Source of the DNA: a virus
Length of the DNA: 64,000 nucleotides
Strand: one strand, 5' to 3'
Virus record (IMG/VR): IMGVR_UViG_3300042197_003333
Span: 1-64,000 of that record
The number at the start of each line of letters is the position of its first letter. Positions within the stretch are counted from its first letter, which is position 1. Shown piece by piece: positions 49,271-57,670 of this stretch. Below the pieces are notes generated by a model, which saw nothing but the letters and a program-made list of their open reading frames with translations, had not been told where the DNA came from and did no database searches. The position numbers and the translations under genes are program-made.

Positions 49271-50439
49271 AATACATTTAATATTTTATCATATAGTTTA
49301 GTAAAATCTGTCTCATAAATCAATTTAATTTTGTTTTCATTACAAAATAAAATTTTTTTATTCATTTTATCGTAATATTTAGATTGTTTTTCGTCTAATT
49401 TGTTAAAATTTTTTCCGTCTAAAATACCAAAATATTCAATATACACATCGTAATCAGGTAGATAAAAATCACATTTAAAATGCGAATTCGGGTACCCAAT
49501 CTCATATGAATAATTAATTTTTTTAAATTCAAATAAAAGACAAAGTTTATATTCTTTAACGCTTTTAAATCTAATCCCATTATGATATACAGGGGTACCA
49601 TATAAGCCACACTTTAACTCATAAGGAAATGATGAAAAAAAAGTTTTTTTAATTGTGTCTTTATTAGTATTGTACCTATTTGAAATGATTGAGCTATTAA
49701 TGTAAGGGATAATATCTGAAATAGTTTTAACGTCTATTTTTGTTAAAACACACAAAACAAATTTTGAAATAGAATCACAATCAATACATTCTGTTATAAT
49801 TTTTTTTGTACTATCTAAAAAAGATGTTCTTACTATTAAATCTTTTATTGGTACTTTATCAAAAGAATATGAGTTCTTTTTTTTATTAATTTCATTAATT
49901 TTATTATTTGTGTGAAGACTATTAATCCATTTTTTTTGTCTTTTTTGGAAAATTTCAACTCCTTCCTCTTCACCATATTTTTGAATACAAATTTTTTTGC
50001 TAAAAGTTTTTTGACTTTCAGAAATTAAATTTTTTGCCTCTTCAGAACTAAATCCTTTTTTTACCCAATATTCAATTCTTTTAGGGGATTTGTCATAAAA
50101 TTTTTCAGGATTTATTTTCTTTTTGTCTGAAAGAATTTTAGAATTTTTTTTCTGTTGCTCACTAATAAATTGAGTTATTTCTGATTTTTCCCATCCCATC
50201 ATAAATAAAAAGTCTTCATTATATACACTTTCAGGGTAATTAACTATTTGTCTATACCACTTCTTAATTTCCTTAAAATTAATTTGAGTCGTATTTTTAA
50301 TTTGATTATTAACTTTATCAATACAAGAGTCGGGTATTTTTTTAAAGAACTTAAAAAAATTATTATTTAAAATAAAATTTTCTAAATCAATATGATTTGA
50401 TATAGTTAATAATTTTTTTCTTTTAAAGAAAACATTCAT
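49267..50439 (-). CDS. PD-(D/E)xK-like homing endonuclease between intein halves 1
   Basis: A 390-residue protein. C-terminal domain: 'IRFKSVKEYKLCLLFEFKKI' (Glu), 'SHFKCDFYLPDYDVYIEYFG' (D...E..G), then a Lys, a restriction-enzyme-like core. N-terminal half carries the same W-x-x-K-G...EEA...IS..Q module ('YWVKKGFSSEEAKNLISESQ') and 'CIQKYGEEEGVEIFQKRQKK' as the endonuclease at 46492, though the nuclease domains differ. TATTTAT box at 50478-50472, right after the stop of the N-piece. Confidence 0.75.
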   Translation of the reverse strand: MNVFFKRKKLLTISNHIDLENFILNNNFFKFFKKIPDSCIDKVNNQIKNTTQINFKEIKKWYRQIVNYPESVYNEDFLFMMGWEKSEITQFISEQQKKNSKILSDKKKINPEKFYDKSPKRIEYWVKKGFSSEEAKNLISESQKTFSKKICIQKYGEEEGVEIFQKRQKKWINSLHTNNKINEINKKKNSYSFDKVPIKDLIVRTSFLDSTKKIITECIDCDSISKFVLCVLTKIDVKTISDIIPYINSSIISNRYNTNKDTIKKTFFSSFPYELKCGLYGTPVYHNGIRFKSVKEYKLCLLFEFKKINYSYEIGYPNSHFKCDFYLPDYDVYIEYFGILDGKNFNKLDEKQSKYYDKMNKKILFCNENKIKLIYETDFTKLYDKILNVL

Positions 50440-50478
50440 AGTTAATCAGGTTAAAGTAATTACCTTTACCTATAAATA

Positions 50479-50772
50479 TCAGATAGTTTCAATATTATGG
50501 GTATTTACAACTGAAATTTTTTCAACTTCAATAATAGTGTCCCCAAGTACGCAACCCGGCTCACCAATAATAATTGGGTTATTTTTTTTCCTTCTTGATA
50601 AAATTTGAGCGATTCTCAAAATTTCTTGTTCTCGTCCAACAACTGGGTCAAGTTTTCCTTCTTCTGCCAATTTAATTAAGTCCCTTGAAAAATTATCAAG
50701 TACAGGGGTTTGACCTTCTTGTGTTCTTTGGTTTCCACCACCTTTTTTTCCTTCGTCTGGAGTTTCTGTCAT
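50479..50772 (-). CDS. clpC: Clp ATPase, N-terminal piece, with split-intein N-half 1
   Basis: A 97-residue protein. Residues 1-73: a Gly/Gln-rich start, then '[20 protein letters not shown]' and '[20 protein letters not shown]', the start of the first AAA+ domain, ending [10 protein letters not shown], the first half of Walker A. Residues 74-97: intein N-half 1 from Cys. The usual Clp N-domain is missing, so the phage enzyme begins directly with the ATPase core. Joined in trans to the product of 47759-49270. Confidence 0.9.
   Translation of the reverse strand: MTETPDEGKKGGGNQRTQEGQTPVLDNFSRDLIKLAEEGKLDPVVGREQEILRIAQILSRRKKNNPIIIGEPGCVLGDTIIEVEKISVVNTHNIETI
50482..50553 (-). other. split-intein N-half 1 (24 residues)
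   Basis: [20 protein letters not shown] then IETI and stop: block A with Cys1 and the D-T-x-I motif. Partner C-half at 48872-49270. Confidence 0.85.
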
Positions 50773-50864
50773 AAAAATCGTTTTTAAAAATCTAAATGAT
50801 TTTTCAAATTAATTCAATAGATTATTAAAGTTGACATTTTTTATTTGTTCAATATAATTTGGTT

Positions 50865-51107
50865 ATGGCGATTACAAACGAAAAAATATCAGGAACAAAA
50901 ATTATCAATAAAGTTGAATCAAGCAATTTGGTTGAAACTGAGTATGATACTACAACAAAAAAATTAATTGTTGAATTTAAAAATGGGGTAAAATATGAAT
51001 ATGAAGACGTTCCCCATCAATTATATACAAGTTTCCGTTCATCTGAATCACAAGGTAAATTTTTTGTTTCTGAAATATCAAAAAAATTCAAATACAAAAA
51101 GTTATAA
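50865..51107 (+). CDS. KTSC-domain protein
   Basis: An 80-residue protein starting MAITNEKISGTKIINKVESS. 'VETEYDTTTKKLIVEFKNGV', 'YEYEDVPHQLYTSFRSSESQ' and 'GKFFVSEISKKFKYKK' match the KTSC domain, found alone or fused in phages and bacteria and of unknown biochemical role (some are linked to RNA or lysyl-tRNA synthetase). TTGACA (50831-50836) and TATAATTTG (50853-50861) form a host-type promoter directly before it. Confidence 0.85.
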   Translation: MAITNEKISGTKIINKVESSNLVETEYDTTTKKLIVEFKNGVKYEYEDVPHQLYTSFRSSESQGKFFVSEISKKFKYKKL

Positions 51108-51128
51108 TTTGTTAGATATTTATAACTT

Positions 51129-51848
51129 GTGAAGAACGATGAAATAATTAAAAGTTTTGTAACAAGAGATGAATTAAACCCAAAAGTTTGGGAAAATGAG
51201 GATACGCTCAATAAAGAAGTTAGGGAAAAACTTCTGTCTACCGCAAGTGAATTTATTGATTTTATAGGTGTTCCAATTTTAATTAGTGATATTATTTTTA
51301 CAGGGTCATTGGCTAATTATAATTGGTCAAAATACTCGGACATTGACTTACATATAGTTGCTGACTTTAATCAATTTGATGATACTGTACTTCCCTTATA
51401 TGAAGAACTTTTTAAAGTTAAAAAAACTTTATTCAATACCGACCACAACATTAAAATATTTGGATATGAGGTTGAACTTTACATTCAAGATTTACATGCC
51501 GCCCATTTTAGTAGCGGAGTGTATTCTGTATTAAATGATGAATGGAACAACAAACCAAAAAAAGAAAAAGTTGAAGTTGATAAAAATCTTATCAAACAAA
51601 AATCTAATCAGTGGATGGAAATTATTGACACTGCGCTTGAAGCAGCATCAGATGTAACGGCTGACGATGCTAAAGATATTATTAAAAAATGTAGAGAAAA
51701 ACTTAAAAAATATAGAACTTGCGGACTTGAAAAAGAAGGTGAGTATTCAGATGAAAATTTGGTTTTTAAAGTTTTAAGAAGAAATGGTTATATTGAAAAA
51801 CTTGTAAATTTTGAAAATAAAGTTGTAGATAAAGAATTATCTATATAA
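51129..51848 (+). CDS. nucleotidyltransferase-fold protein
   Basis: A 239-residue protein with GTG start (MKNDEIIKSFVTRDELNPKV). 'DIIFTGSLANYNWSKYSDID' then 'LHIVADF' is the GS...DxD signature of pol-beta-type nucleotidyltransferases, with a third acidic residue in 'YEVELYIQD'. The C-terminal half is helical. Frequent in large phages of this kind; it may modify RNA, protein or a small molecule. TATTTAT box 51117-51123. Confidence 0.75.
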   Translation: MKNDEIIKSFVTRDELNPKVWENEDTLNKEVREKLLSTASEFIDFIGVPILISDIIFTGSLANYNWSKYSDIDLHIVADFNQFDDTVLPLYEELFKVKKTLFNTDHNIKIFGYEVELYIQDLHAAHFSSGVYSVLNDEWNNKPKKEKVEVDKNLIKQKSNQWMEIIDTALEAASDVTADDAKDIIKKCREKLKKYRTCGLEKEGEYSDENLVFKVLRRNGYIEKLVNFENKVVDKELSI

Positions 51849-51909
51849 GTTTTTTGCCGTAAATAGAAAAAACGTAATAATTAATATATTTATTGTAAAA
51901 AACTGCGCT

Positions 51910-52095
51910 ATGGCAATATTATCGTCGGGAACTTATACTTATAAAATAATAAATTTTACAGGTGCCACTAATTGTGAGGCATGTACATCAACATTGCAAC
52001 CACATCCGATTTATAGTAGTATAACAAATTCAGCTGATACAGTTGTTCAGTTGAATGCCGTAACAATCGGTGGTTTTAATGGATTAAACAATTAA
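51910..52095 (+). CDS. small hypothetical protein
   Basis: A 61-residue protein starting MAILSSGTYTYKIINFTGAT, with two Cys (NCEACTST) and polar beta-prone sequence ending IGGFNGLNN. Leads the structural run; TATTTAT box 51887-51893. Possibly a small virion protein. Confidence 0.55.
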   Translation: MAILSSGTYTYKIINFTGATNCEACTSTLQPHPIYSSITNSADTVVQLNAVTIGGFNGLNN

Positions 52096-52111
52096 TAAAA
52101 AAAAATTAAAA

Positions 52112-53359
52112 ATGAGCAAACTTAAACCAATTGGTAGTGAAAAATTAAAAGGTCAAGAACAAATTAAAAGAATTCTTGAAATTGCTAAATACAAGGAACA
52201 TCTTCCTAATTCTATAAATGAATCTGCAAGAACAGATTATAATACCAAACTTGTTGATGGTAACGTTTATTTTATCGTCAAAGAAAAGATGGGTTACACA
52301 ATTAAAAAAGGGTTAAATGAGTCAACAGCTGATTATATTGAACCTATGAAAAATAGAAAATATTTTGATTCATATGCTGACGCAATGAAAAAACTTAACT
52401 TGGTTGCTCAAGAATTAAATAGAGTTAATCATATTAATGAAGGTATTTCTTTATTTACTGAAGATAAAAAGTATTTCCTTAAAACACCAAAACCTGAAAC
52501 AACAGATGAGGCGGCGCCTGAAATGGCTCCACCTCCTCCACCACCTGCTCCTTCACCTGAAGAAATGCCAGCTCCACCTGCTGAAGATGAAATGCCGTCT
52601 GAAGGTCCTGACGCTCCTGAAGGAGATATGTCACCTGAAGACTCAATGCCTGATGAACCAACTGACGAAATGCCGGATGAAGGTCCTGAGGAAGCTGATG
52701 ATGAGGTTCCAACATATAAGTCAATTCAAAAATTGACTGGCAAACTCGCTCAAAAAATTAGAGATTTTAAAGGTGGTGACGAAGAAATGACATCAAAAGA
52801 CGCAAAATATGTAATTAATTCAATTTTATCTTCAATCACAGATTTACTTGATGACGAAGATAAAGAAGACATCATAACAAAACTTGAAGATAGTGAAGGT
52901 GAAGAAGATATGAGCATGGGAATGGAAGATGAAGAAGAAATGCCAACTGATGAAATGCCGGCCGAAGAAGGTGGAGAAGAAGAAATGCCATCAGAAGAAC
53001 CAAAAGAAATGACAGAGGAAGAAATGAATGAAAAGTATGTTGAAAGAGCACTTCAAAGTATATTCAAAGAATCAACTGTAGATAAAGTTCTTTCACAATA
53101 TTTTGTTATAAATGAAAATGAAAAGAAATTTACAGAAACAAAAAAACAAAATAAAAAAACTTACTTGAAAAATAAGAAAAATTCAGACAAACAAAAAATC
53201 AGACAATTATCAGAAAGCTTAAAACAAAAAAATGTCGCAAGTGAAATTATTAGCAGTTTTCCTGAAATGAAATTTGTTGGAAAAACAAATTTAGGTAATT
53301 TAGTTTTTGAACATAACAACAAACAACTTAAAGTATCGCCAAAAGGTGAGTTGTTATGA
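52112..53359 (+). CDS. acidic Pro-rich protein, scaffold/core candidate
   Basis: A 415-residue protein. Residues 1-125 are basic to neutral; 130-200 and 270-310 are Glu/Asp/Met/Pro-rich repeats (EMPSEGPDAPEGDMSPEDSM; EEEMPTDEMPAEEGGEEEMP) around a helical domain (KSIQKLTGKLAQKIRDFKGG); the C-terminal 110 residues are Lys-rich. Strong acidity, helices and position among head genes fit a prohead scaffold or core protein, but no family motif proves this. Confidence 0.55.
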   Translation: MSKLKPIGSEKLKGQEQIKRILEIAKYKEHLPNSINESARTDYNTKLVDGNVYFIVKEKMGYTIKKGLNESTADYIEPMKNRKYFDSYADAMKKLNLVAQELNRVNHINEGISLFTEDKKYFLKTPKPETTDEAAPEMAPPPPPPAPSPEEMPAPPAEDEMPSEGPDAPEGDMSPEDSMPDEPTDEMPDEGPEEADDEVPTYKSIQKLTGKLAQKIRDFKGGDEEMTSKDAKYVINSILSSITDLLDDEDKEDIITKLEDSEGEEDMSMGMEDEEEMPTDEMPAEEGGEEEMPSEEPKEMTEEEMNEKYVERALQSIFKESTVDKVLSQYFVINENEKKFTETKKQNKKTYLKNKKNSDKQKIRQLSESLKQKNVASEIISSFPEMKFVGKTNLGNLVFEHNNKQLKVSPKGELL

Positions 53360-53775
53360 GTTATTTGATTTTTGTAAACGGATTAGGACCAAACTATAAA
53401 GGGAACAAGATTTACGAATTTATTTTTTCAAATAGTTTGGAAGTGTGGGGAGACGATTGGGACAGCGAACCAGCGAATTCAAACCCAACACCACCTGAAT
53501 CCGAATACATTAAAAAAGTGGGAGTTTTAAATAGAGAAGGAATTGATATGGAACTTATACAAAACTCCGATTTTTTTTCTATGAAAGATGCGGTTGATAA
53601 AGTGGTTGCACTTGGATGGGAAAAAGATAAAGACCTTGATAATAGACTTGTTTTTCATTTTGGAGACACAGAAGAAGAAGTAAAAAACAAACTATACGAA
53701 AAGGACATAATATTAGAATTTTATAAAGAATTTGAAAATGGACAGAAAAAAACAAAACTTGTTGGAAATGCGTAA
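53356..53775 (+). CDS. hypothetical structural-region protein
   Basis: A 139-residue protein starting MSYLIFVNGLGPNYKGNKIY. 'LEVWGDDWDSEPANSNPTPP' and 'SDFFSMKDAVDKVVALGWEK' are typical of a small conserved family near the head genes of T4-like phages. Its start overlaps the previous stop by four bases. Role unknown. Confidence 0.65.
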   Translation: MSYLIFVNGLGPNYKGNKIYEFIFSNSLEVWGDDWDSEPANSNPTPPESEYIKKVGVLNREGIDMELIQNSDFFSMKDAVDKVVALGWEKDKDLDNRLVFHFGDTEEEVKNKLYEKDIILEFYKEFENGQKKTKLVGNA

Positions 53776-54568
53776 ATTGGGGTTTTCAACTCAAACAATT
53801 TCATTGCTTTCTGAATCACAAATTAAAATGATTTTGGAAAAAATTAAAAATAAGAAAAAAGAAGCGAAAGAAGCTCAAGTAACAACAACAACTACTAAAA
53901 AATATGGTAAAGATGAACCATTAAATATGACTCCGTCACAATTAGCCCAGGTTGAGCCTAAAAAAAATACAGACGGTTCAATTGAAATTACTACAACAAA
54001 AACAGAAACAACTGAAGGTAAAAAGAAAAAATACAATCCTTGGGCAGTTTGCACAGCGTCTGTAGGTAGAAAGAACAAAAAGAAATATGAAGATTGTGTA
54101 ATGGGTGTTAAGAAAAAATTAAAAGAAGGAAAAAACCCATACGAATATATTATTGAATCTAAAATTGAAGAGATTGTTGAAAACAACTTATCACCAAAAT
54201 TAAGTAAGTCAGAAATTCTTAGTATCATTGCAGAAAAAAAGATGATAAAAAAAGAAACTATGGAGGCGAATACAGAAACCGCACCAGTTAAAGCACCACC
54301 AAAAACAAATCCTGATACAAGACCATCACATCCAGGTAGAAAAGACAAAGAACAACCAAATCCAAGACCAAGAGCGGGAACTGAAACGGCGCCTGTTAAA
54401 GCTCCGCCAAAACCTAATACAAAGCCCGATACAAGACCATCACATCCAGGTAGAAAAGACAAAGAACAACCAAATCCAAGACCAAGAGCTTCAAGTTCGG
54501 AAATGGAATCCAAAAAAAGTGAAATAATAACAGCGATTTTTAATTTAATAGATAAAGAAAACAAATGA
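53738..54568 (+). CDS. repeat-containing basic virion-type protein
   Basis: About 276 residues from ATG 53738; ATG 53768 (MRKLGFSTQTISLLSESQIK) is an alternative that reduces overlap with the upstream gene. 'GFSTQTISLLSE' recalls the tag. The middle has 'YNPWAVCTASVGRKNKKKYE' and a Lys-rich region; residues about 190-260 contain two copies of a 30-residue unit (ETAPVKAPPK ... RPSHPGRKDKEQPNPRPRA). Low complexity, very basic; may bind DNA in the head. Coupled to both neighbours. Confidence 0.6.
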   Translation: MDRKKQNLLEMRKLGFSTQTISLLSESQIKMILEKIKNKKKEAKEAQVTTTTTKKYGKDEPLNMTPSQLAQVEPKKNTDGSIEITTTKTETTEGKKKKYNPWAVCTASVGRKNKKKYEDCVMGVKKKLKEGKNPYEYIIESKIEEIVENNLSPKLSKSEILSIIAEKKMIKKETMEANTETAPVKAPPKTNPDTRPSHPGRKDKEQPNPRPRAGTETAPVKAPPKPNTKPDTRPSHPGRKDKEQPNPRPRASSSEMESKKSEIITAIFNLIDKENK

Positions 54569-55845
54569 AAAAAATAAGATTAACCGAAGCTGATTTAACG
54601 AGAGTTATTAAAAGGATTGTAAAAGAAGCTCCAATTGATTATGGAGATTATCCTGAAAGAATGGACCCAAGACTTGAAAGAAAGTTTGGAGACCCTGAAG
54701 GTATGTTTGCAAAAAATCCTGCATTTAGAAAAGGAGCTGCTGATATAGAAAGATTGGCTGGTGGAAGATTTAAAGAAATTGTAAATAGAGTTAGAAGTGC
54801 ATTTAATCAACCTAATGTAAGTTCTAATCAAGTTAGACAACAAATTATGCAACAAATGATGATGACAACTGGTCAAATTATGAGCATTGAAAGTCAACAT
54901 AACGATGAGTTAAAAGATTTAGCCTTAGAACTTGCTCTTGAAGAGACAGGAACTGACAGAGATTGGTATGAATTTGATTTGACACTTGGTCAAGCGGACT
55001 CAGGAATGGGAGAGTTTAGAATGAAACCTGAAGAAAAACCAAAATTTGAAACACCTCAATCTTTTGATATTGACGATGAAACTGATGAAGAACAATTTCA
55101 ATCTGAAGTTGATAAACGAAATATAATTAATCTTATTATACAAGGTGAGGCAAAAAAAGGACACTATTCTTTTATGAAACCATCTTATATGCAAAGATTG
55201 GCACAAATTGATTCAGAATTACCAAATTTGTATAGACAAGTAATGGCGGCAAATGACCTACTTTATTTTACTATGGAACAAATGATTGAAATGATGAGCG
55301 AAACAGGTAGTGGAGTTGCAGGAAAAATGGAACTACAAGATGCCGATGACGATGATGATGAAGGAGGTGAAGGTGAAGGTCCTGATACAAAAATTGTTGC
55401 AGCAGGTATTATATTTCCAATTCTTCTTCACGAAATTATTAAGGGGCTTGAGGAAGCTCCGGCAAGACAACAATTTTCACAAATGGACCCAGAAAGAGCA
55501 TCAAAAATTATGGGTCAAACTGATGTATTGGCGTATGAGCCAATGCAATTAAGATTGGGGCCTCCTGTTGTTGAACTTATTAAATTTTCATTACCTGATG
55601 AAATGTTTGACCCTGAAAATTCGGGACTTAATCCTTGGTTCAAAAAGGAACTTTATAAAATTCCAGCAAAAGAATTTCTTGATTTGATTGGAGACGCAAT
55701 GTCAGAAAACAAAACAGAAAAAGATAGAGCCAAAAAAAGATTTACTGAAGTAATGAGAGCGGCGCAAGCGGCAAAAAGAGAGTATGACGAATATAATTCA
55801 GGAAAAGACCAAGAAGACCTTGACGACTTTTTAGCGAGTTTATAA
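54565..55845 (+). CDS. tagged structural-region protein
   Basis: A 426-residue protein with the tag KKIRLTEADLTRVIKRIVKE then Ala (cut after 21). Long helical, acidic body, Met-rich around residue 90-110 (QQIMQQMMMTTGQIMSIESQ), an Asp/Glu run near 265 (DADDDDDEGGEGEG), and 'QFSQMDPERASKIMGQTDVL' after it. Placed directly before the terminase, so probably a head protein. Starts four bases before the upstream stop; ends at a terminator. Confidence 0.7.
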   Translation: MKKIRLTEADLTRVIKRIVKEAPIDYGDYPERMDPRLERKFGDPEGMFAKNPAFRKGAADIERLAGGRFKEIVNRVRSAFNQPNVSSNQVRQQIMQQMMMTTGQIMSIESQHNDELKDLALELALEETGTDRDWYEFDLTLGQADSGMGEFRMKPEEKPKFETPQSFDIDDETDEEQFQSEVDKRNIINLIIQGEAKKGHYSFMKPSYMQRLAQIDSELPNLYRQVMAANDLLYFTMEQMIEMMSETGSGVAGKMELQDADDDDDEGGEGEGPDTKIVAAGIIFPILLHEIIKGLEEAPARQQFSQMDPERASKIMGQTDVLAYEPMQLRLGPPVVELIKFSLPDEMFDPENSGLNPWFKKELYKIPAKEFLDLIGDAMSENKTEKDRAKKRFTEVMRAAQAAKREYDEYNSGKDQEDLDDFLASL

Positions 55846-55867
55846 AATATAAAAATAACTTTTTTGT

Positions 55868-55898
55868 AAACCCCCTCCACCAAAAGGGGGTTTTTTCA
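55868..55898 (+). terminator. rho-independent terminator
   Basis: AACCCCCTCC ACCA AAAGGGGGTTTTTT. Followed at once by the TATTTAT box (55899-55905) of the terminase gene. Confidence 0.75.
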
Positions 55899-55918
55899 TA
55901 TTTATTAAAAAAAGTTTA

Positions 55919-57670
55919 ATGTCCTTAACAAAAGAACAAATCTTATTGGAATATGCAAAGTGTATGAAAAGCACTCCATATGCCCTAAAAACATATTTGC
56001 AGACATATGATAATACAGTATCAAAATATGTCCCGTTGGAATTATTTCCCGACCAACTTGGACTTTTGGAGGACTATGAAAAATATAATGAAAATATTGC
56101 ATTAAAATATCGTCAGGCGGGAGTATCAACCGTAACCGCGGCATGGGCATCAAAAAAACTCGCATTTGCATCAAAAAATAAACCTGAAAAAATATTGATT
56201 ATTGCAAACAAACTTGACACCGCAGTTGAGATGGCAAATAAAATAAGAGGGTTTACAGAACAATGGCCAAAATGGACTGGCATTGATTTTTCAGCGGAAA
56301 AAAACTCACAAAGACATTTTAAACTTAATAATGGATGTGAAGTTAAAGCGGTTGCAACATCAAAAGACGCATTGAGGGGATATACTCCGACAATATTGGT
56401 ATTTGACGAAGCGGCATATATTGAAGCCGACTCAGACTTTTGGGCGGCTTGTATGGCGTCATTATCAACAGGAGGTAAAGTTATTGTAATATCAACTCCA
56501 AATGGTTTTGATGCAATATATTATGAAATATACGACCAAGCATTAAGAAATATGAATGAGTTTAAAATTTCAGAAATGGTTTGGTTTAAAGACCCAAGAT
56601 ACACAAAAGATTTATCATTAATTAATGTTAATGATATAATTCATTATTATTTAAATAGAGAAGAATATCCATCAATTCAATCTGTAGATTATTCATCAAT
56701 TCCATTTAAAGAAAGAAATTTTGAAGATATAAAAGTATTAATGACTCAAGGATATAAACCAACTTCTTCTTGGTATGAGTCAATGGTTAAAAAATTAAAA
56801 TACGATAGAAGAAAAGTTAATCAGGAATTGGAATGCAAATTTCTTGGTTCGGGGGATAATGTATTTGACGCCGAAATGCTTCAGAATTTTAGAGAAAATA
56901 TGATTAAAGAACCCCAAAATAAAATGATGGGAGGGTCAATATGGATTTGGAAAGAGCCAATTATTGGTCATAAATACATAATGGGAGTTGACGTTAGTCG
57001 TGGAGACAGCGAAGATTTTTCTTGCATTCAAATTATTGATTTTGATACAAGAGAACAAGTGTTGGAATATGTTGGAAAAATGCCACCTGACACATTGGCT
57101 GAAGTATGTTATAAATGGGGGAGCATGTATTCGGCATTTATTGTGGTTGATATAACAGGAGGAATGGGTGTTACAACCTCAAGAAAATTGCAAGAATTGG
57201 GATATAAAGATTTATATGTTGATGGTGTTGACCACTTTAATAAATGGAAATATGACCCAAAGACAAGTGAAAAAATACCTGGAATGAACTTTAATGCAAA
57301 AAGAGTTCAAATTATTGCGTCTTTTGAGGAAGCGTTAAGACATGGGTTTAAGATTTATTCATCAAGATTGTTAAATGAAATGGGGACTTTTATTTATGTA
57401 AATGGAAGACCTGACCACCAAAAAGGACATCACGATGATTTAATTATGTCTTTATCTATGTGTACATATGTGTGTGAATCATCTTTTTCATCGGTTTCAA
57501 AAGTCACCCAACACACAAAGGCAATGCTTGAATCTTGGCAAGTTTCAACAAATACGGTTAAAACTTCAAATTATTTTAATCCTGTTATAATAAATAATGA
57601 ACAACCTAATAATCAGCCTACAAAAAATGATTATATGAACTATAATTGGCTATTCGGAGGACGTAGATAA
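55919..57670 (+). CDS. terL: terminase large subunit (T4 gp17-like)
   Basis: A 583-residue DNA-packaging motor. ATPase: deviant Walker A 'KYRQAGVSTVTAAWASKK' (Lys ahead of RQxGxST, common in phage terminases), Walker B 'PTILVFDEAAYIEADSDFW', motif III 'GKVIVISTPNGFD'. Nuclease (RNase H fold): 'YIMGVDVSRGDSEDFSCIQI' (first Asp), 'FIVVDITGGMG' (second), 'KGHHDDLIMSL' (third). Length and order fit T4 gp17. It translocates DNA into the prohead through the portal encoded at 61821. No intein here, although terminases are common intein sites. Confidence 0.95.
   Translation: MSLTKEQILLEYAKCMKSTPYALKTYLQTYDNTVSKYVPLELFPDQLGLLEDYEKYNENIALKYRQAGVSTVTAAWASKKLAFASKNKPEKILIIANKLDTAVEMANKIRGFTEQWPKWTGIDFSAEKNSQRHFKLNNGCEVKAVATSKDALRGYTPTILVFDEAAYIEADSDFWAACMASLSTGGKVIVISTPNGFDAIYYEIYDQALRNMNEFKISEMVWFKDPRYTKDLSLINVNDIIHYYLNREEYPSIQSVDYSSIPFKERNFEDIKVLMTQGYKPTSSWYESMVKKLKYDRRKVNQELECKFLGSGDNVFDAEMLQNFRENMIKEPQNKMMGGSIWIWKEPIIGHKYIMGVDVSRGDSEDFSCIQIIDFDTREQVLEYVGKMPPDTLAEVCYKWGSMYSAFIVVDITGGMGVTTSRKLQELGYKDLYVDGVDHFNKWKYDPKTSEKIPGMNFNAKRVQIIASFEEALRHGFKIYSSRLLNEMGTFIYVNGRPDHQKGHHDDLIMSLSMCTYVCESSFSSVSKVTQHTKAMLESWQVSTNTVKTSNYFNPVIINNEQPNNQPTKNDYMNYNWLFGGRR

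Noticed and set aside
45237-50772. Group I or II introns, or sequencing frameshifts, as the cause of the broken Clp gene
   Set aside because: Both junctions carry intein blocks A, B, F and G with proper terminal residues, each piece has its own start, and the same layout occurs twice.
52437-52736. His/Leu/Lys-rich frame inside the acidic scaffold-like gene
   Set aside because: Out-of-frame reading of the Pro/Glu repeats.
56093-56160. Missing Walker A lysine in the terminase taken as inactivation
   Set aside because: The RQxGxST form with Lys just ahead of it is a normal variant in phage terminases, and all other motifs are intact.
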